A stretch of 64,000 nt of DNA from Psychrobacter sp. 28M-43 (GCF_014770435.1 NZ_CP061739.1:186001-250000), one strand, 5' to 3'; shown: positions 45,912 through 59,338, numbered from the stretch's first letter. Notes: generated from the letters alone by a model not told the origin. A program made the numbers and translations.

Positions 45912-47576
45912 TTATTTAGCACTAGCGGTTACTTTTGGCGTTTCGTGTGCCAATGACTTTGCCGCTTGGCGTAGCTCAAACTTTTGAACTTTACCGGTAC
46001 TGGTCTTTGGTATTTCTGCAAAAACAATATATTTCGGCACTTTAAAGCCTGCTAGATGCTGACTACAATGCTCCATCACCGTATCGCGTTGCAAGGTGCT
46101 GCCAGCGTGAATCTCGATAAAGGCGACAGGCACTTCACCCCATTTATCATGTGGCGCGGCGACCACAGCGCAGCTTTCAATCGCAGGTAGTTTATACAAG
46201 ACGTTTTCTACCTCGATACTAGAGATATTCTCACCGCCTGAGATGATAATATCTTTTAACCTGTCCATGATTTTGATATAGCCATCAGGGTACTTAACAC
46301 CCAAATCGCCTGTGCGGAACCAGCCATCAGCGAATGCTTCTTCGGTAGCCTTGCGGCTTTTTAGATAGCCTTTCATTATCATATTGCCACGTAGCGCCAG
46401 CTCACCCATCTCTTCTCCATCAGCGGCGACTGGTTCAGTCGTACCTTGCTTAAACACCTCAAACCCTGCCATCAAGTGAGAAGTCATACCTTGACGTGAT
46501 TTCTTTTGGGCACGGGTAGCCACATCAAGCTCATTCCATTCTTCCTGCTCAGCGCAGACCGTCACTGGCCCATATACTTCAGTGAGACCGTAGACATGCG
46601 AGATATGAAAGCCCATTGCTTCCATTGCAGCCAGCATGGTTTCAGACGGCGGTGCACCAGCGACCCAACCTTTGACCGTATGGGTAATAGCATCTTTATA
46701 CTCTGGTTTGCCGCCTGCAATCATATTGTGCACGACTGGCGCAGAGCAGTAGTGGTTAACTTGATGCTTGGCAATCAGCTGCAATATCAAATCAGCATCA
46801 ATTTTTCTCAAGCATACATTGACCCCAGCACGCTCGGCGATGGTCCACGGAAAGCACCAACCGTTACAATGAAACAGCGGCAGCGTCCATAGGTACATCG
46901 GGTGTTTGGGCATGTCCCAATCTAAAATATTAGAGATAGCATTGAGAGTTGCGCCGCGATGGTGATAGACCACGCCTTTGGGCTTGCCTGTTGTCCCAGA
47001 GGTATAGTTCAGCGCAATAGCGTCCCACTCATCTGTCGGCATCTCCCAATTATCCAAGCTGTCTGAACTGGCTACCAATGTTTCATAACTCATGTGCCCA
47101 AAGCGCTCGACATCGACAGCCTTGTCCGTTGAGTGAATGACGATTAAGTCTGGAAAAGTCTCATCGATAATCTCAGCATGTTCAGCAAATTCGCTATCTA
47201 AAATTAAAACCTTTGCTTCGGAATGCTGCAAACAAAAGGTAAGTGCATTGATGTCGAGACGAGTGTTCAAAGTACAGAGGACGCCGCCTGACATCGGCAC
47301 ACCAAAGGCACATTCGACCATCGCAGGCGTGTTCGGCAGCATCACGGCTACGGTGTCATTTTTATCGATACCCAATTTGCGCAGGCCATCAGCCAGTTGA
47401 CGACAGCGATTATAAGTCTGTTGCCATGTCTGAGTCAGGTTGTTGTGTTCTAGGTCGTCATAAATGATGGCAGTCTTATTGGGATAAACTTGCGCGCTGC
47501 GAATGATAAAGTCAATAGGGGTAAGTGGTTGATGGTTGGCGGCGTTTTTGCCGAGACCTGTATGGAAATCTGTCAT
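45912..47576 (-). CDS. Acyl-CoA synthetase (AMP-dependent, DmdB/fatty-acyl type)
   Basis: 554-aa adenylate-forming enzyme. The P-loop LNYTSGTTGKPKGVVYHHRG, the A8-like GWFRTGDLGVKYPDGY, the hinge DRLKDIIISGGENIS and the catalytic Lys in KTSTGKVQKFELR are intact. The segment LPLFHCNGWCFPWTIAERAG is of the kind seen in DmdB-type ligases for short- and medium-chain or methylthio-acids; exact substrate unknown. It is divergent from fadH, so probably part of fatty-acid use. Confidence 0.9.
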   Translation of the reverse strand: MTDFHTGLGKNAANHQPLTPIDFIIRSAQVYPNKTAIIYDDLEHNNLTQTWQQTYNRCRQLADGLRKLGIDKNDTVAVMLPNTPAMVECAFGVPMSGGVLCTLNTRLDINALTFCLQHSEAKVLILDSEFAEHAEIIDETFPDLIVIHSTDKAVDVERFGHMSYETLVASSDSLDNWEMPTDEWDAIALNYTSGTTGKPKGVVYHHRGATLNAISNILDWDMPKHPMYLWTLPLFHCNGWCFPWTIAERAGVNVCLRKIDADLILQLIAKHQVNHYCSAPVVHNMIAGGKPEYKDAITHTVKGWVAGAPPSETMLAAMEAMGFHISHVYGLTEVYGPVTVCAEQEEWNELDVATRAQKKSRQGMTSHLMAGFEVFKQGTTEPVAADGEEMGELALRGNMIMKGYLKSRKATEEAFADGWFRTGDLGVKYPDGYIKIMDRLKDIIISGGENISSIEVENVLYKLPAIESCAVVAAPHDKWGEVPVAFIEIHAGSTLQRDTVMEHCSQHLAGFKVPKYIVFAEIPKTSTGKVQKFELRQAAKSLAHETPKVTASAK

Positions 47577-50100
<2,524 letters not shown>

Positions 50101-50126
50101 ACTCTTTAGCATTAATGTTAAATAAT

Positions 50127-50161
50127 GGACGGCGAGGGGGTATCTCTTGCCGTCCTTTTTT
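50127..50161 (+). terminator. Terminator of fadH
   Basis: GGACGGC / GCCGTCC stem around a G-rich loop, then six T. Confidence 0.85.
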
Positions 50162-50245
50162 ATTCAGAATGAAAGTTTGACTTATTAAATTGGATATTCA
50201 GTTCAGCTTATGTTTATTTTGAGAGAATAGAGTGATTTTGTTCAC

Positions 50246-51013
50246 TTACTCACGCTCTAATACAATCCCGTCAAAATACCCTCGCATACCACAATGCAGT
50301 CTTCTATATTGATCATCCATATCTCTTAATAATAATTGAGTTTTACCCTTATGAAGTGCTGGATATAAGCGTAGCTCAACGTTTTTATCTGATTGATCAT
50401 CGTTGATGACCCAATGGTTTTCTGACCATATGGCTTTACTCTCTCCCAAATCACAGGTATGAGCATTGGTAAAAATCAAAACGCCCTCGATAATAGAAAG
50501 ATAAGGTTTATTAGCGACACTATGAATCGATACCGTGTTTTTTGCCTCTCCCGTATCTTCCCAGCGCTGAGTACCTGAATTATATATTGAGATTTGAGAT
50601 GTTTGAGAAAACTTACCAAAGGCACTTTTTCTCGGTAAATCAGAAGGACTTAACTCATCTGAAAAATTCCAAGCCACACCGTAACTGCTTTGCGCTTCGA
50701 TATACTCTTTATACTCGCGTATCAGACATTCTTCACTTTTACAGGTATCCCGTTGAAAATTCAGCCATAATTTTTGATCTATAATCACATTGTTTTTATA
50801 GCTTTTGCTGTCTTCTTCGTTAGCTGCATTATTGAGATTAGTCCTATACTTCTTTGCCATTACGTTATCAAGCTTAGAAAGCTCAGGACTGTCGCAAACT
50901 GTTTTTTCTACCCAGCTAGCAGCTTTGTTGCAATCAAAACTTGCTGAATTTGCATAAGTGGAAAGTAGGCAGGTGCCTAAAATACCGATTGTAGTGATGC
51001 ATAACTTTTTCAT
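50246..51013 (-). CDS. Secreted LprI-like (DUF1311) protein
   Basis: 255 aa. Signal peptide (LGTCLLSTYANS) then FDCNKAASWVEKTVCDSPEL and LDNVMAKKYRTNL ... FQRDTCKSEECLIREY, which is the lysozyme-inhibitor LprI N-terminal domain with its four conserved Cys. The remaining 150 residues are an unassigned C-terminal region with two further Cys. Periplasmic; the LprI name comes from lysozyme inhibition in mycobacteria and need not apply. GAGGG lies upstream of the ATG. Confidence 0.83.
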   Translation of the reverse strand: MKKLCITTIGILGTCLLSTYANSASFDCNKAASWVEKTVCDSPELSKLDNVMAKKYRTNLNNAANEEDSKSYKNNVIIDQKLWLNFQRDTCKSEECLIREYKEYIEAQSSYGVAWNFSDELSPSDLPRKSAFGKFSQTSQISIYNSGTQRWEDTGEAKNTVSIHSVANKPYLSIIEGVLIFTNAHTCDLGESKAIWSENHWVINDDQSDKNVELRLYPALHKGKTQLLLRDMDDQYRRLHCGMRGYFDGIVLERE

Positions 51014-51142
51014 ATTACCCTCATTTTTTAGAGCTTGATTGTATTTTAAGAAAGCTACAACCGTGATATATGTGTCATCATCACTTTCTGTAAAAAACGA
51101 ATCAGTCCATCCATCCTAGCCCAACTAACCAGCCTCATTCAT

Positions 51143-51559
51143 CTACCAACTGCCAATATTTTCCATCGAAATCCAAGGCTCAATAGGTTCTAAGTCTTCG
51201 CCATTTTGTAGCAGCTCAATTGAGATGTTATTAGGGTCTTTAACAAAAGCCATATGGCCATCTCTAGGCGGTCTTAATATCTCGATCCCTGCCTGTATAA
51301 AGGTGTCGCACTGTGCGTATATGTTATCGACTCTAAAGGCAAAGTGCCCAAAATTATCGCCATTGGTATATTCTCTTTCATCCCAGTTGTGTGTCACCTC
51401 AATCTCTGGCGCACCCTCATGCGTTGCTAAAAAATATAAGCTGAATCTGCCTGATTCAGAGTCTTTCTTTCTTAGCAGTTGTAAGCCCATAAGGTCACAA
51501 TAGAAAAATAACGTTTCTTCTAGTTTGTTGGTTCTAATCATTGCATGTAAGTACTTCAT
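51143..51559 (-). CDS. gloA: Lactoylglutathione lyase (glyoxalase I)
   Basis: Converts the methylglyoxal-glutathione hemithioacetal to lactoylglutathione. All four metal ligands align with E. coli GlxI: His5 (MKYLHAMIRT), Glu54 (EIEVTHNWD), His72 (GHFAFRVDNIY) and Glu115 (NISIELLQNG). RVDNIY and FVKDPNN are also typical. 138 aa, equal to E. coli GlxI (135) in size. Ni2+ or Zn2+ dependence cannot be decided. Confidence 0.9.
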   Translation of the reverse strand: MKYLHAMIRTNKLEETLFFYCDLMGLQLLRKKDSESGRFSLYFLATHEGAPEIEVTHNWDEREYTNGDNFGHFAFRVDNIYAQCDTFIQAGIEILRPPRDGHMAFVKDPNNISIELLQNGEDLEPIEPWISMENIGSW

Positions 51560-51769
51560 GAAAATACCTTAATATTGATTATTCATAAAAAATGGAGTAA
51601 TGGTAGGGTGCTTGTTATGCATCATTAATATACAAAATCTCAGATGGCGTATGTATGGTATCAATACCGTTAATTACATAAAGCGCATTTGTGTCAGTAA
51701 ATTTTTATCAACCAGTGCAAGCAGCACACTCTATAATACTTGCTAGATTAAATCTGATGTCGCAAAATC

Positions 51770-52774
51770 TTAACCTTCCATCTCTCCAACTAACCATTTT
51801 TCAAAATCACTAACTTGCGCTGCCAATTCAGGTTGCGAATTTGCTAGGTCATCGAGCTTGTTTTTAATCTCAAGCTTATTATATTTAACGCCAGTCAATG
51901 TATTCTTAAGCAGGTCGATAAGCTCAACATTTAGCGCATCAGAGAAGATGACAACTTCGGTAATCATTGCCTGCTTCACATCCATATGCACATCCATCAT
52001 GCCCCAATCAAAGCGCGTCTCGATATGATGAGTAAACTCAGGTGTTTTACCAAAGCGCCAATCCCAATCTGCCATTTGCTGATAGTAAGCGTTTAGCGTC
52101 GGCTGCTTGGCAAGGCTGGCTTCATCTAACTGCTCAACCTGTGCAGTCTCTCCATGATATTCACAGAACGCTTCGATAATCGCATCAGACAGTATCTCGT
52201 GATTGATAGTCTCATTAAAATCTACCAAGTTTGCCACGCGAGCACGCACAGATTTGATGCCTTTCGCTTTAAGCTTTAATGGATGCGGGTTTAGATAGTC
52301 GCCAAGCTTTTGCATGTTGGCATTGACCAGCAATGTGCCATGATGAAAGCTGCGATCGGCTGCATGTCTAAATGCGCTGCCCGATATTTTGCGGTCGCCG
52401 ACCTGCATATCGTTACGACCAGACAGCGTGGCGTCTATGCCGAGTTTTTTAAGCGCATTGATGATGACGATGAAGTTTGCTTCTTGGTCGTAAGCATCAC
52501 TGGGCGATAAAAAGGTAAAGTTGGTATTACCTAAATCGTGAAACACAGCGCCGCCGCCGCTCTGACGCCGTGCTAAAAATACATCGTCTGCTTCCATCTT
52601 ATCGGTTTTGCACTCTACCCATGGATTTTGCGAGCGTCCAATAACCACGGTCTCAGAGTTACGCCATAAAAATAGGGTATGAGAGTCGGGATTGAGCGTA
52701 TTAAATATCCAATCTTCGGTGGCAAGATTAAACCAAGGATTGGTCACAGCAGACTTTAGGATGCGCAGTTTCAT
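51770..52774 (-). CDS. lplA: Lipoate-protein ligase A
   Basis: Attaches free lipoate to the lipoyl domains of 2-oxoacid dehydrogenases and GcvH. NLATEDWIFN, the RRQSGGGAVFHDLGNTNFTFL loop, GRNDMQVGDRKISGSAFR with the catalytic Lys, and FHHGTLLVNANMQKL are present, and the C-terminal accessory domain makes it full length (334 aa, E. coli 337). Monocistronic on the minus strand. Confidence 0.93.
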   Translation of the reverse strand: MKLRILKSAVTNPWFNLATEDWIFNTLNPDSHTLFLWRNSETVVIGRSQNPWVECKTDKMEADDVFLARRQSGGGAVFHDLGNTNFTFLSPSDAYDQEANFIVIINALKKLGIDATLSGRNDMQVGDRKISGSAFRHAADRSFHHGTLLVNANMQKLGDYLNPHPLKLKAKGIKSVRARVANLVDFNETINHEILSDAIIEAFCEYHGETAQVEQLDEASLAKQPTLNAYYQQMADWDWRFGKTPEFTHHIETRFDWGMMDVHMDVKQAMITEVVIFSDALNVELIDLLKNTLTGVKYNKLEIKNKLDDLANSQPELAAQVSDFEKWLVGEMEG

Positions 52775-53061
52775 GTATTTGACTCTTTAGTAAACTGGGT
52801 TGGTGAGTAGGTTTTATGAATAAGTAACACCATTCTTACCGATGCAGGGTTGTAATTCAATGGCTGTCCAACAGGGAGGTTGATTTTATCAGTGGTTTTG
52901 TCAGTGGTGAAGACGTTGAGTATATAGAGAAAACGGTGAGAAAATTTCACAGAAGAGGGCGATAAGGTTGATGCTTTAGTTTTAGCGGACGGCAATAAAA
53001 GCCAAGCAAAACGCTCAGCTTAATTACAGTTTAAGACAATAAATCTTGAGAGTACTTTGCT

Positions 53062-53475
53062 CTATTTAGCACAAATCTCCCACTGCGATTTTGTACTAAG
53101 ATAACATTGCATAACCGCTTTACCAGACTGCGCATAGGCATCACTGACAATACGCTGATTGGTTGGCAGACGATATCTGATGATCGCGGGCTCGTCATTG
53201 ACGGTGGTCGTCCATCCAGTCACTTCATTACGGTCATTATAGTTTGCGCTGGTAGAGGTTGCCATTTTGCCAAATCCTGGCAGGTTATAGGAGACCTGTC
53301 TAAAACTATAACTCATCGCTGCACCCTCAGCGCCCTCATACTGACAGTTTAGCTTTTTTTGCAGTTTATCTTGCTTATAGACATAGCAAGTGGTCTCATC
53401 TGAGAACTGACCAACCCCGCAAAAACCGGCCGTTGCAACTGATATCATACCGATAAATAACGCTATCCTTTTCAT
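53062..53475 (-). CDS. Small secreted Cys-containing protein
   Basis: 137 aa, no recognised family. MKRIALFIGMISVATAGFC begins with a signal peptide; after cleavage the protein keeps several Cys (GFCGVGQF, TTCYVYK, KLNCQYEG, VMQCYLS, WEICAK) compatible with periplasmic disulfides. The ATG at 53475 is 6 nt after GAGGA; the ATG at 53481 directly abuts that SD and is unlikely. Confidence 0.7.
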   Translation of the reverse strand: MKRIALFIGMISVATAGFCGVGQFSDETTCYVYKQDKLQKKLNCQYEGAEGAAMSYSFRQVSYNLPGFGKMATSTSANYNDRNEVTGWTTTVNDEPAIIRYRLPTNQRIVSDAYAQSGKAVMQCYLSTKSQWEICAK

Positions 53476-54078
53476 AACCATTCCTCAATAATTTATAAAT
53501 CCTACTAATGATGTTTGCCATCTATTTTTTGTATTGCCAAATACTAACCAATACCTTGTAGATAGTAGAAAATTAGTAAACAAATATCAACTAATATATT
53601 TTAAGAAAATCTTGAACTGATGTATTAAAGCTACTTTTAACATCAGTATTATTAAGAGTAGCTGTTATAAGGTAGTGATATAAGCAGGGTTTACTATGAC
53701 CGTGAATCTATTTTTGTAGATATTGAGCTGATTGTTTACTTAAGGATGACTTTGGAGTTCTTTAGTATGTGAATAGAAAGGCGTTGGAATAAGCTAAAGT
53801 ATAAGAAATATAGGATCAGCGCTGCTTGCTGTATGGTGCTTACTAAAAGGGATTTGACCAAATTTATAAATTATCAAAAGGTGAAAACCTTGAAACTGTA
53901 CTAAAAAATTAATAAATGGATAAAAACTCACTATAAATTTTATAAAAAATTACCCATCAAACAATTAAAAAGTTATCATCATGAGTTTTTAATTACATGA
54001 TAATTTTTACAACGCATCAGACGCTTATGACCGACACGAGTTGGCAAACGCAGTCTAAGCGCTTAATAGGATTAACCA
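53476..54078. other. 603-bp AT-rich intergenic region
   Basis: No coding frame recognised. A small AAGGTGAAAACCTT hairpin occurs near 53880, without a T-run. Should contain the promoters of the secreted-protein gene and of the DMT transporter. Confidence 0.35.
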
Positions 54079-55002
54079 ATGACCAACCGTGACCTCATCA
54101 TCTTTGTGACGCTCTCTTTTATGTGGTCACTCTCTTTCGTTTTTTATCGTATTGGTGTCCCTGAGTTTGGCTCATTGGCATTCGCCAGTTTGCGTGTGAT
54201 ATTCGCCGGATTGGTCATGTTGGTATTTGTATTATTAAATAAGAAAAACAGAGTAGGCATCAAGGAGCATTGGAAAATGCTAGCGCTCGTTGGCTTGTTT
54301 TCAGCAGCACTGCCTTTTGTGTTGTTCTCGTTTTCCGCGCAGTCAGTGAACGCAGGCGTGCTAGCCGTACTAAATGCCTCTGTGCCGATGATGAGTGGTT
54401 TTATCGCTAGAGTCTTCTTTAAAGATAGGCTATCAAAAAAACAAGCACTCGGTTTGGTCATCGGAGTGATTGGGGTAATCATACTGATGAGCGAAAGCTT
54501 ATTTGGTGGCGGTGAGCCAGGCAAAGGGTTGGTCGAAGGTCTATTACCAATGGGCTACGCGCTATTAGCTTGTGTAGGTTATGCGCTTGGGGCCAACATC
54601 ACCAAAAACTATCTGTACGAAGTATCGCCAGTCGCTATCACCGCAGGCTCACTCATTATCGGTAGTATCATTATGCTGCCTGTGGCTTTTAATGAGTTCC
54701 CTTATGGTAAAGATATCAGCATAAAGGCGTGGGTATCAGTGATCTGTATCGGTGTATTTTCGACAGCCATTGCGCTTATCTTTATGAATCAGCTGATTAA
54801 AAACATTGGCCCGACGCGTGCCACTAGTATTACTTTGGTTATTCCAATTTTCGCTATTATTTTAGGGTATCTACTGCTTGGTGAAGCCTTAAATATCCAA
54901 GCCATCATCGGTTCAATGGTGATATTGTTTGGTACATATTTGTCATTAGAGCTGTCTGTGAAAAAGATGCTACAACCAAAGAATCCCACGCGGGCGACGT
55001 GA
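54079..55002 (+). CDS. EamA-family drug/metabolite transporter (DMT superfamily)
   Basis: 307 aa with about ten hydrophobic helices forming two EamA repeats: LIIFVTLSFMWSLSFVFYRIG ... VIGVIILMSE and LLACVGYALGANITKNYL ... LGEALNIQAIIGSMVILFGTYLSL. Inner-membrane exporter of metabolites or drugs; substrate unknown. Short positively charged C-terminal tail. Confidence 0.88.
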   Translation: MTNRDLIIFVTLSFMWSLSFVFYRIGVPEFGSLAFASLRVIFAGLVMLVFVLLNKKNRVGIKEHWKMLALVGLFSAALPFVLFSFSAQSVNAGVLAVLNASVPMMSGFIARVFFKDRLSKKQALGLVIGVIGVIILMSESLFGGGEPGKGLVEGLLPMGYALLACVGYALGANITKNYLYEVSPVAITAGSLIIGSIIMLPVAFNEFPYGKDISIKAWVSVICIGVFSTAIALIFMNQLIKNIGPTRATSITLVIPIFAIILGYLLLGEALNIQAIIGSMVILFGTYLSLELSVKKMLQPKNPTRAT

Positions 55003-55252
55003 GTTTAAGCTACGGTAAACTGTCTTTGTAGCCTGTAATTACAAAGATTCGAATATCTAAATGTTGGTGTTTCTGTTTGTAAATATTGCTTGGAATAATC
55101 GCATTTGCCCCCTATAAAGAACTCGGCTTATGAGTAGCGTACTTCGCAAATTATAGAACGATAGCTAAGTGCTACCTACTAATATAAGTGCTATTTATTA
55201 CCAATAATAGTAAACCCGATAGTAAGGTTTAAAACAATAAACAGGGCTTTTT

Positions 55253-56356
55253 ATGGCACACGATAATTTATTTGAAACCGTCGAAATGGGTACCCAAACC
55301 CTAAAAAACCGCATCATTATGGCACCGTTGACGCGTCTGCGTTCGGTTGAGCCAAGTGATGTACCAACAGCACTTGCAAGCGAATATTATTCACAGCGTG
55401 CAGGTTCTGGCTTGGTAATCACTGAGGCAACGCAAGTATCTTTCCAAGCGAAAGGCTATGCTGGCGCGCCAGGCGTTCATACCACGGACCAAATCACTGC
55501 GTGGAAAACCATCGTGGACAATGTCCATGCTAAAGGTGGCAAAATCGTAGTACAGCTATGGCACACGGGCCTAGTCTCTCATGAGAGCGTACAGCCAGAC
55601 GGCAAAGCGCCTATCTCTGCTTCTAACGTTGATGTTGGTGTACGTACCTCGCTACGTGACAGCGATAACCAAGCCATTCGTGTAGATGCAACGCCGCCTC
55701 GTCCAGCCACACTTGAAGAAATCAAGCAAGTTATCGCTGACTTTGGTCAAGCAACTAAGAACGCTAAAGAAGCGGGTTTTGATGGTGTAGAGATTCATGG
55801 TGCTCACGGTTACCTATTGCATCAGTTCTGGGTTGAGCAAACCAACCAACGTGATGATGAATACGGCGGTAGCCGCGAAAACCGTGCACGCTTGACGCTT
55901 GATGTTATCGATGCGTGCGTAGACGCTTGGGATGCAGATCATGTTGGTATTCGTATTTCACCACTTGGTACGTTCAACAACGTAGAAGCTGGATATAACG
56001 AAGACGAAAATATCTGGATGATTGAGCAGATTAACAAACGCGGAATCATGTATCTGCATCTGTCAGAGCCAGATTGGGCAGGTGGTACGCCGTATAGCGA
56101 AGACTTCCGTAAGCGTGTGCGTGCGGCTTTTGATCAAATGATTATCGCAGCTGGTGGCTACACTGCCGAAAAAGCAGAGCAAAATGTAAAAGCGGGCTAT
56201 ATTGATGCTGTTGCCTTTGGCCGTGACTATATCGCCAACCCTGACTTGGCTGAGCGTATCCAAAAAGGCGCGCCACTCAATGAGCAGCATCCAGAGTCTT
56301 TCTATGGTGGCGGTGCTGAAGGTTATACCGACTATCCATTTTTAGACCAAGCGTAA
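55253..56356 (+). CDS. nemA: Alkene reductase, old yellow enzyme family (NemA-like)
   Basis: FMN-dependent NAD(P)H ene-reductase of N-ethylmaleimide, nitroesters and other electrophiles. [32 protein letters not shown], the His pair in [30 protein letters not shown] and [16 protein letters not shown] are intact. 367 aa, as E. coli NemA. No adjacent regulator of the NemR type. Third OYE-fold enzyme of this window. Confidence 0.92.
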   Translation: MAHDNLFETVEMGTQTLKNRIIMAPLTRLRSVEPSDVPTALASEYYSQRAGSGLVITEATQVSFQAKGYAGAPGVHTTDQITAWKTIVDNVHAKGGKIVVQLWHTGLVSHESVQPDGKAPISASNVDVGVRTSLRDSDNQAIRVDATPPRPATLEEIKQVIADFGQATKNAKEAGFDGVEIHGAHGYLLHQFWVEQTNQRDDEYGGSRENRARLTLDVIDACVDAWDADHVGIRISPLGTFNNVEAGYNEDENIWMIEQINKRGIMYLHLSEPDWAGGTPYSEDFRKRVRAAFDQMIIAAGGYTAEKAEQNVKAGYIDAVAFGRDYIANPDLAERIQKGAPLNEQHPESFYGGGAEGYTDYPFLDQA

Positions 56357-56388
56357 TAGTTGGATTTTTGGCTAAATAACGCAACATA

Positions 56389-56428
56389 AAAAAGCCGCTT
56401 AACTATCGATAGTTGAGCGGCTTTTTTT
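56389..56428. terminator. Bidirectional terminator
   Basis: AAAAAAGCCGCTTAACTAT / ATAGTTGAGCGGCTTTTTTT: 17 or more pairs with one wobble and a CG loop. Confidence 0.93.
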
Positions 56429-56443
56429 ATGCGTAGATTTTCA

Positions 56444-57409
56444 TTATTTACCGAAAATGCCTATTTGATAATCACGAAAGGTTTGACGTAGTTCTTCTTG
56501 AGTATTCATGACAAAGGGGCCATGACCTGCGACTGGCTCACCGATTGGCTCGCCGCTTAGCAGTAGCAATTTGATAGGAGTGTCGTCATCGCTAGTTGTA
56601 GGGTAGGTCAATTCGATAGTATCAGTAGCAGGTGATGATGGATGTTCAGATTGAGTGCCTACATGATTTCGAATAGGCGCTGAAAATTCTATCAAACTCC
56701 CTGCGCTGACGGCTGTACCGTTGACCAATACTTGACCTTCTTGTACCAGCAGTAGGGTGTTGTGCGTTTTCGGCGCTTGTAGCGTGGTTGTACCTGCTGT
56801 ATGTAGCTCAATATCCCACATATTGACTGGCGTAAAGGTCGTTGCTGCTCCCGTTATCCCATGCCAGTCACCGGCAATAATGGCAGCTTGGCCGATGACA
56901 GTTTGCTCGTCGCTATCGTCTATCAGATCAACGATAGGCATGTCAGCACGTTTGATAGATTGATATTTGGGGTCGGTCAGTTTGTAGGCGCTTGGCAAGT
57001 TGACCCATAACTGCACCATGCTAAAGACGCCGCCACGTTGACCAAAGGCTTCAGAGTGGAACTCTTCGTGCAGAATACCGCGACCCGCAGTCATCCACTG
57101 TACATCACCTTCTAAAATATCGCCGCGCCCACCTGTCGAGTCTGCATGACTAATCTCACCTGAATAAGCGATGGTTACGGTTTCAAAACCTTTGTGTGGA
57201 TGCAGTCCAACACCATGCGGTTGCAGCTTATAATCAGGATTGGGTGAAAAGGTCGTAGGCTTACCGTAGTCAAATAGTAAAAAAGGATCGGTATGGCTAT
57301 AGTTGAAATCAGGATTGTCATCGAGATGATTGATTAGGGTTTTTACAAAAAAACCGTCACCTACCCAATGCGGCTTTTTATCACCATGAATATGCTTGAT
57401 TGGACGCAT
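56444..57409 (-). CDS. Pirin-family bicupin protein
   Basis: 321 aa. The N-terminal cupin carries the pirin metal ligands in VGLHPHKGFETVTIAYSGE and TAGRGILHEEFHS (three His and one Glu), with SVVQLWVNLP-like sequence (FSMVQLWVNLPSAYK). The C-terminal pirin domain follows. Some pirins are quercetinases, others redox-sensitive regulators; the role here is unknown. GAGGTAA precedes the ATG. Confidence 0.9.
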   Translation of the reverse strand: MRPIKHIHGDKKPHWVGDGFFVKTLINHLDDNPDFNYSHTDPFLLFDYGKPTTFSPNPDYKLQPHGVGLHPHKGFETVTIAYSGEISHADSTGGRGDILEGDVQWMTAGRGILHEEFHSEAFGQRGGVFSMVQLWVNLPSAYKLTDPKYQSIKRADMPIVDLIDDSDEQTVIGQAAIIAGDWHGITGAATTFTPVNMWDIELHTAGTTTLQAPKTHNTLLLVQEGQVLVNGTAVSAGSLIEFSAPIRNHVGTQSEHPSSPATDTIELTYPTTSDDDTPIKLLLLSGEPIGEPVAGHGPFVMNTQEELRQTFRDYQIGIFGK

Positions 57410-57650
57410 GGATTACCTCATAAGTCTAAGTGGCATTACTATCAATAGGATGAATGCCTTAGGTTAATTCTACTATAAAAATAGACTTATGTTGTGTTTA
57501 TTCTCATTGCTCTTTAAGATTACTGTCTAAAACCATTCAACTATCATCAAACATACTGTCAGCCATTATCTGAGTAGTAGTCAATTATTCAAATGCTAAC
57601 AGACACTAAAGCCACTATTATCGCTATAAATAGGGAGGCCATGGATGTTA

Positions 57651-58991
57651 TTAAACGACTTCACCACTGACAAAACCACTGGCCCAAGCCCATTGAAAAT
57701 TATAGCCGCCAAGCCAGCCAGTCACGTCGAGCACCTCACCGATAAAGTACAAGCCATCTTGCAAGTTGCTTTGCATTGTTTTGGAAGATACCTCGTCAGT
57801 AGTGACGCCGCCGCGTGTGACCTCAGCGGTACGGTAGCCTTCTGTACCAGAGGGCTTGAGCTGCCAGCCATTGAGCGTAGCCCCAAGTTCTGTAAGGCGC
57901 TCGTCTTTAATGTTGGCAAGTTCTGTATCTTTGATGTCTTCCCACAGATGCGTCTGTAGCGCTGCTAATAGCTTCTTGGGTAGCGCATTGTCTGTGTTTT
58001 CTGCCAATACGGTACGAATTAGTTGGCGTGGATGCGATTTTTTGCGAGCAAGTAAAAGTTCAGTGACGTCTATTTCAGGCAACAGATTGATACTGATGGT
58101 TTCGCCAGTCTGCCAATAGTTGGATAGCTGTAGCATGGCAGGGCCAGAGAGACCGCGATGGGTAAATAAGACGGGCAATTTAAAAGAGATACGCTCGTTA
58201 CTGGCAATAACTGGCAGACTGATACCAGCCAAGGCATGAATAAGCTCGCCTGTTTTATCAGTGAAAGTAAACGGCACGAGACTGGCGTCAGTAGGCACGA
58301 GCGTATGTCCGAACTGCTGTGCCAACTCATAGCCGATACCACTTGCTCCCATGGTCGGGATAGACAGGCCACCAGTAGCGACCACCAAAGACTCACAGCT
58401 ATAGCGTTTTTGCGCGGACTGAGTGCCGCTCGCGATGTCTTTTTTACCAAGCTTTTTGCTCGTCGTTAGATAAAAGCGTTCGCCGTTATCATGAGCAGCA
58501 GTTTTAACATGATCAATTTGAGCATTAAGCTTTACTTGTACGCCTACGGCCGCGCATTCATCTAGCAGCATAGATAAGATATCTTGTGCCGAGTCGTCAC
58601 AGAATAGCTGACCATGTTCGCGCTCATGGTAGGCAATCTTATGCGACTCTACCATGCCGATAAACTCCCAACTCGGGTAACGACTCAGCGCCGATTTGCA
58701 GAAGTGGGGATTGGCACCGATAAAATGCTCAGGCTCCACAAAGTAATTGGTGAAATTACAGCGACCACCACCCGACATCAAAATCTTTTTGCCAGCTTTA
58801 TTGGCATGATCCAACACCAATACGCGGCGACCGCGGCGACCAGCAGTCAGTGCGCAATACAATCCTGAAGCACCAGCACCGATGATGACGACGTCATAGT
58901 GATTATCAATGGATTTCTTAACTGACGATGGATTACCCGCTGATGAATTGCTTGGCTTAACTGGCTTTGCTTGTTTTGGCATTTGACTCAT
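57651..58991 (-). CDS. NAD(P)/FAD-dependent oxidoreductase, BaiN/YhiN (HI0933-like) family
   Basis: 446 aa. After a polar 25-residue N-terminus comes the FAD motif DVVIIGAGASGLYCALTAGRRG, then the family signature AGKKILMSGGGRCNFTN, ATGGLSIPTMGASGIGYELAQ and the C-terminal FIGEVLDVTGWLGGYNFQWAWASG. Substrate unknown in most species; BaiN itself acts on bile-acid intermediates, which is not implied here. Confidence 0.92.
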   Translation of the reverse strand: MSQMPKQAKPVKPSNSSAGNPSSVKKSIDNHYDVVIIGAGASGLYCALTAGRRGRRVLVLDHANKAGKKILMSGGGRCNFTNYFVEPEHFIGANPHFCKSALSRYPSWEFIGMVESHKIAYHEREHGQLFCDDSAQDILSMLLDECAAVGVQVKLNAQIDHVKTAAHDNGERFYLTTSKKLGKKDIASGTQSAQKRYSCESLVVATGGLSIPTMGASGIGYELAQQFGHTLVPTDASLVPFTFTDKTGELIHALAGISLPVIASNERISFKLPVLFTHRGLSGPAMLQLSNYWQTGETISINLLPEIDVTELLLARKKSHPRQLIRTVLAENTDNALPKKLLAALQTHLWEDIKDTELANIKDERLTELGATLNGWQLKPSGTEGYRTAEVTRGGVTTDEVSSKTMQSNLQDGLYFIGEVLDVTGWLGGYNFQWAWASGFVSGEVV

Positions 58992-59338
58992 GATGATGAC
59001 TTATAGAGTAGGTTTGGATAGACGATATAAAGTAGCTAATTATACCATGGCAATAATGGCGGTGTTTTTAGGTGAGTAATATAAATAGCTTTTGCCGCTT
59101 GCTATAAATCATTGAATAACTTTGATTTTTCTATAGACAATAATTCATGGTTGGTATAATGTGAATATATGAATATTATTCGCTACTACTGCTGCCATAT
59201 TGATTGCTTACTAAAACGCTAGTCGTTTTGATACAAAGAAAATGAATTTCTTTACAAGTAGTTGATGAAAAAGTCAGTCGATTGAACCGCTTATTCAAAC
59301 ATTGTCACGGATGATAATGTTAAGACAAAAGGGACTTT
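58992..59338. other. 347-bp divergent intergenic region
   Basis: Between the BaiN-like gene and the ABC-transporter operon; contains both promoters presumably. AT-rich, no repeat or coding frame recognised. Confidence 0.35.
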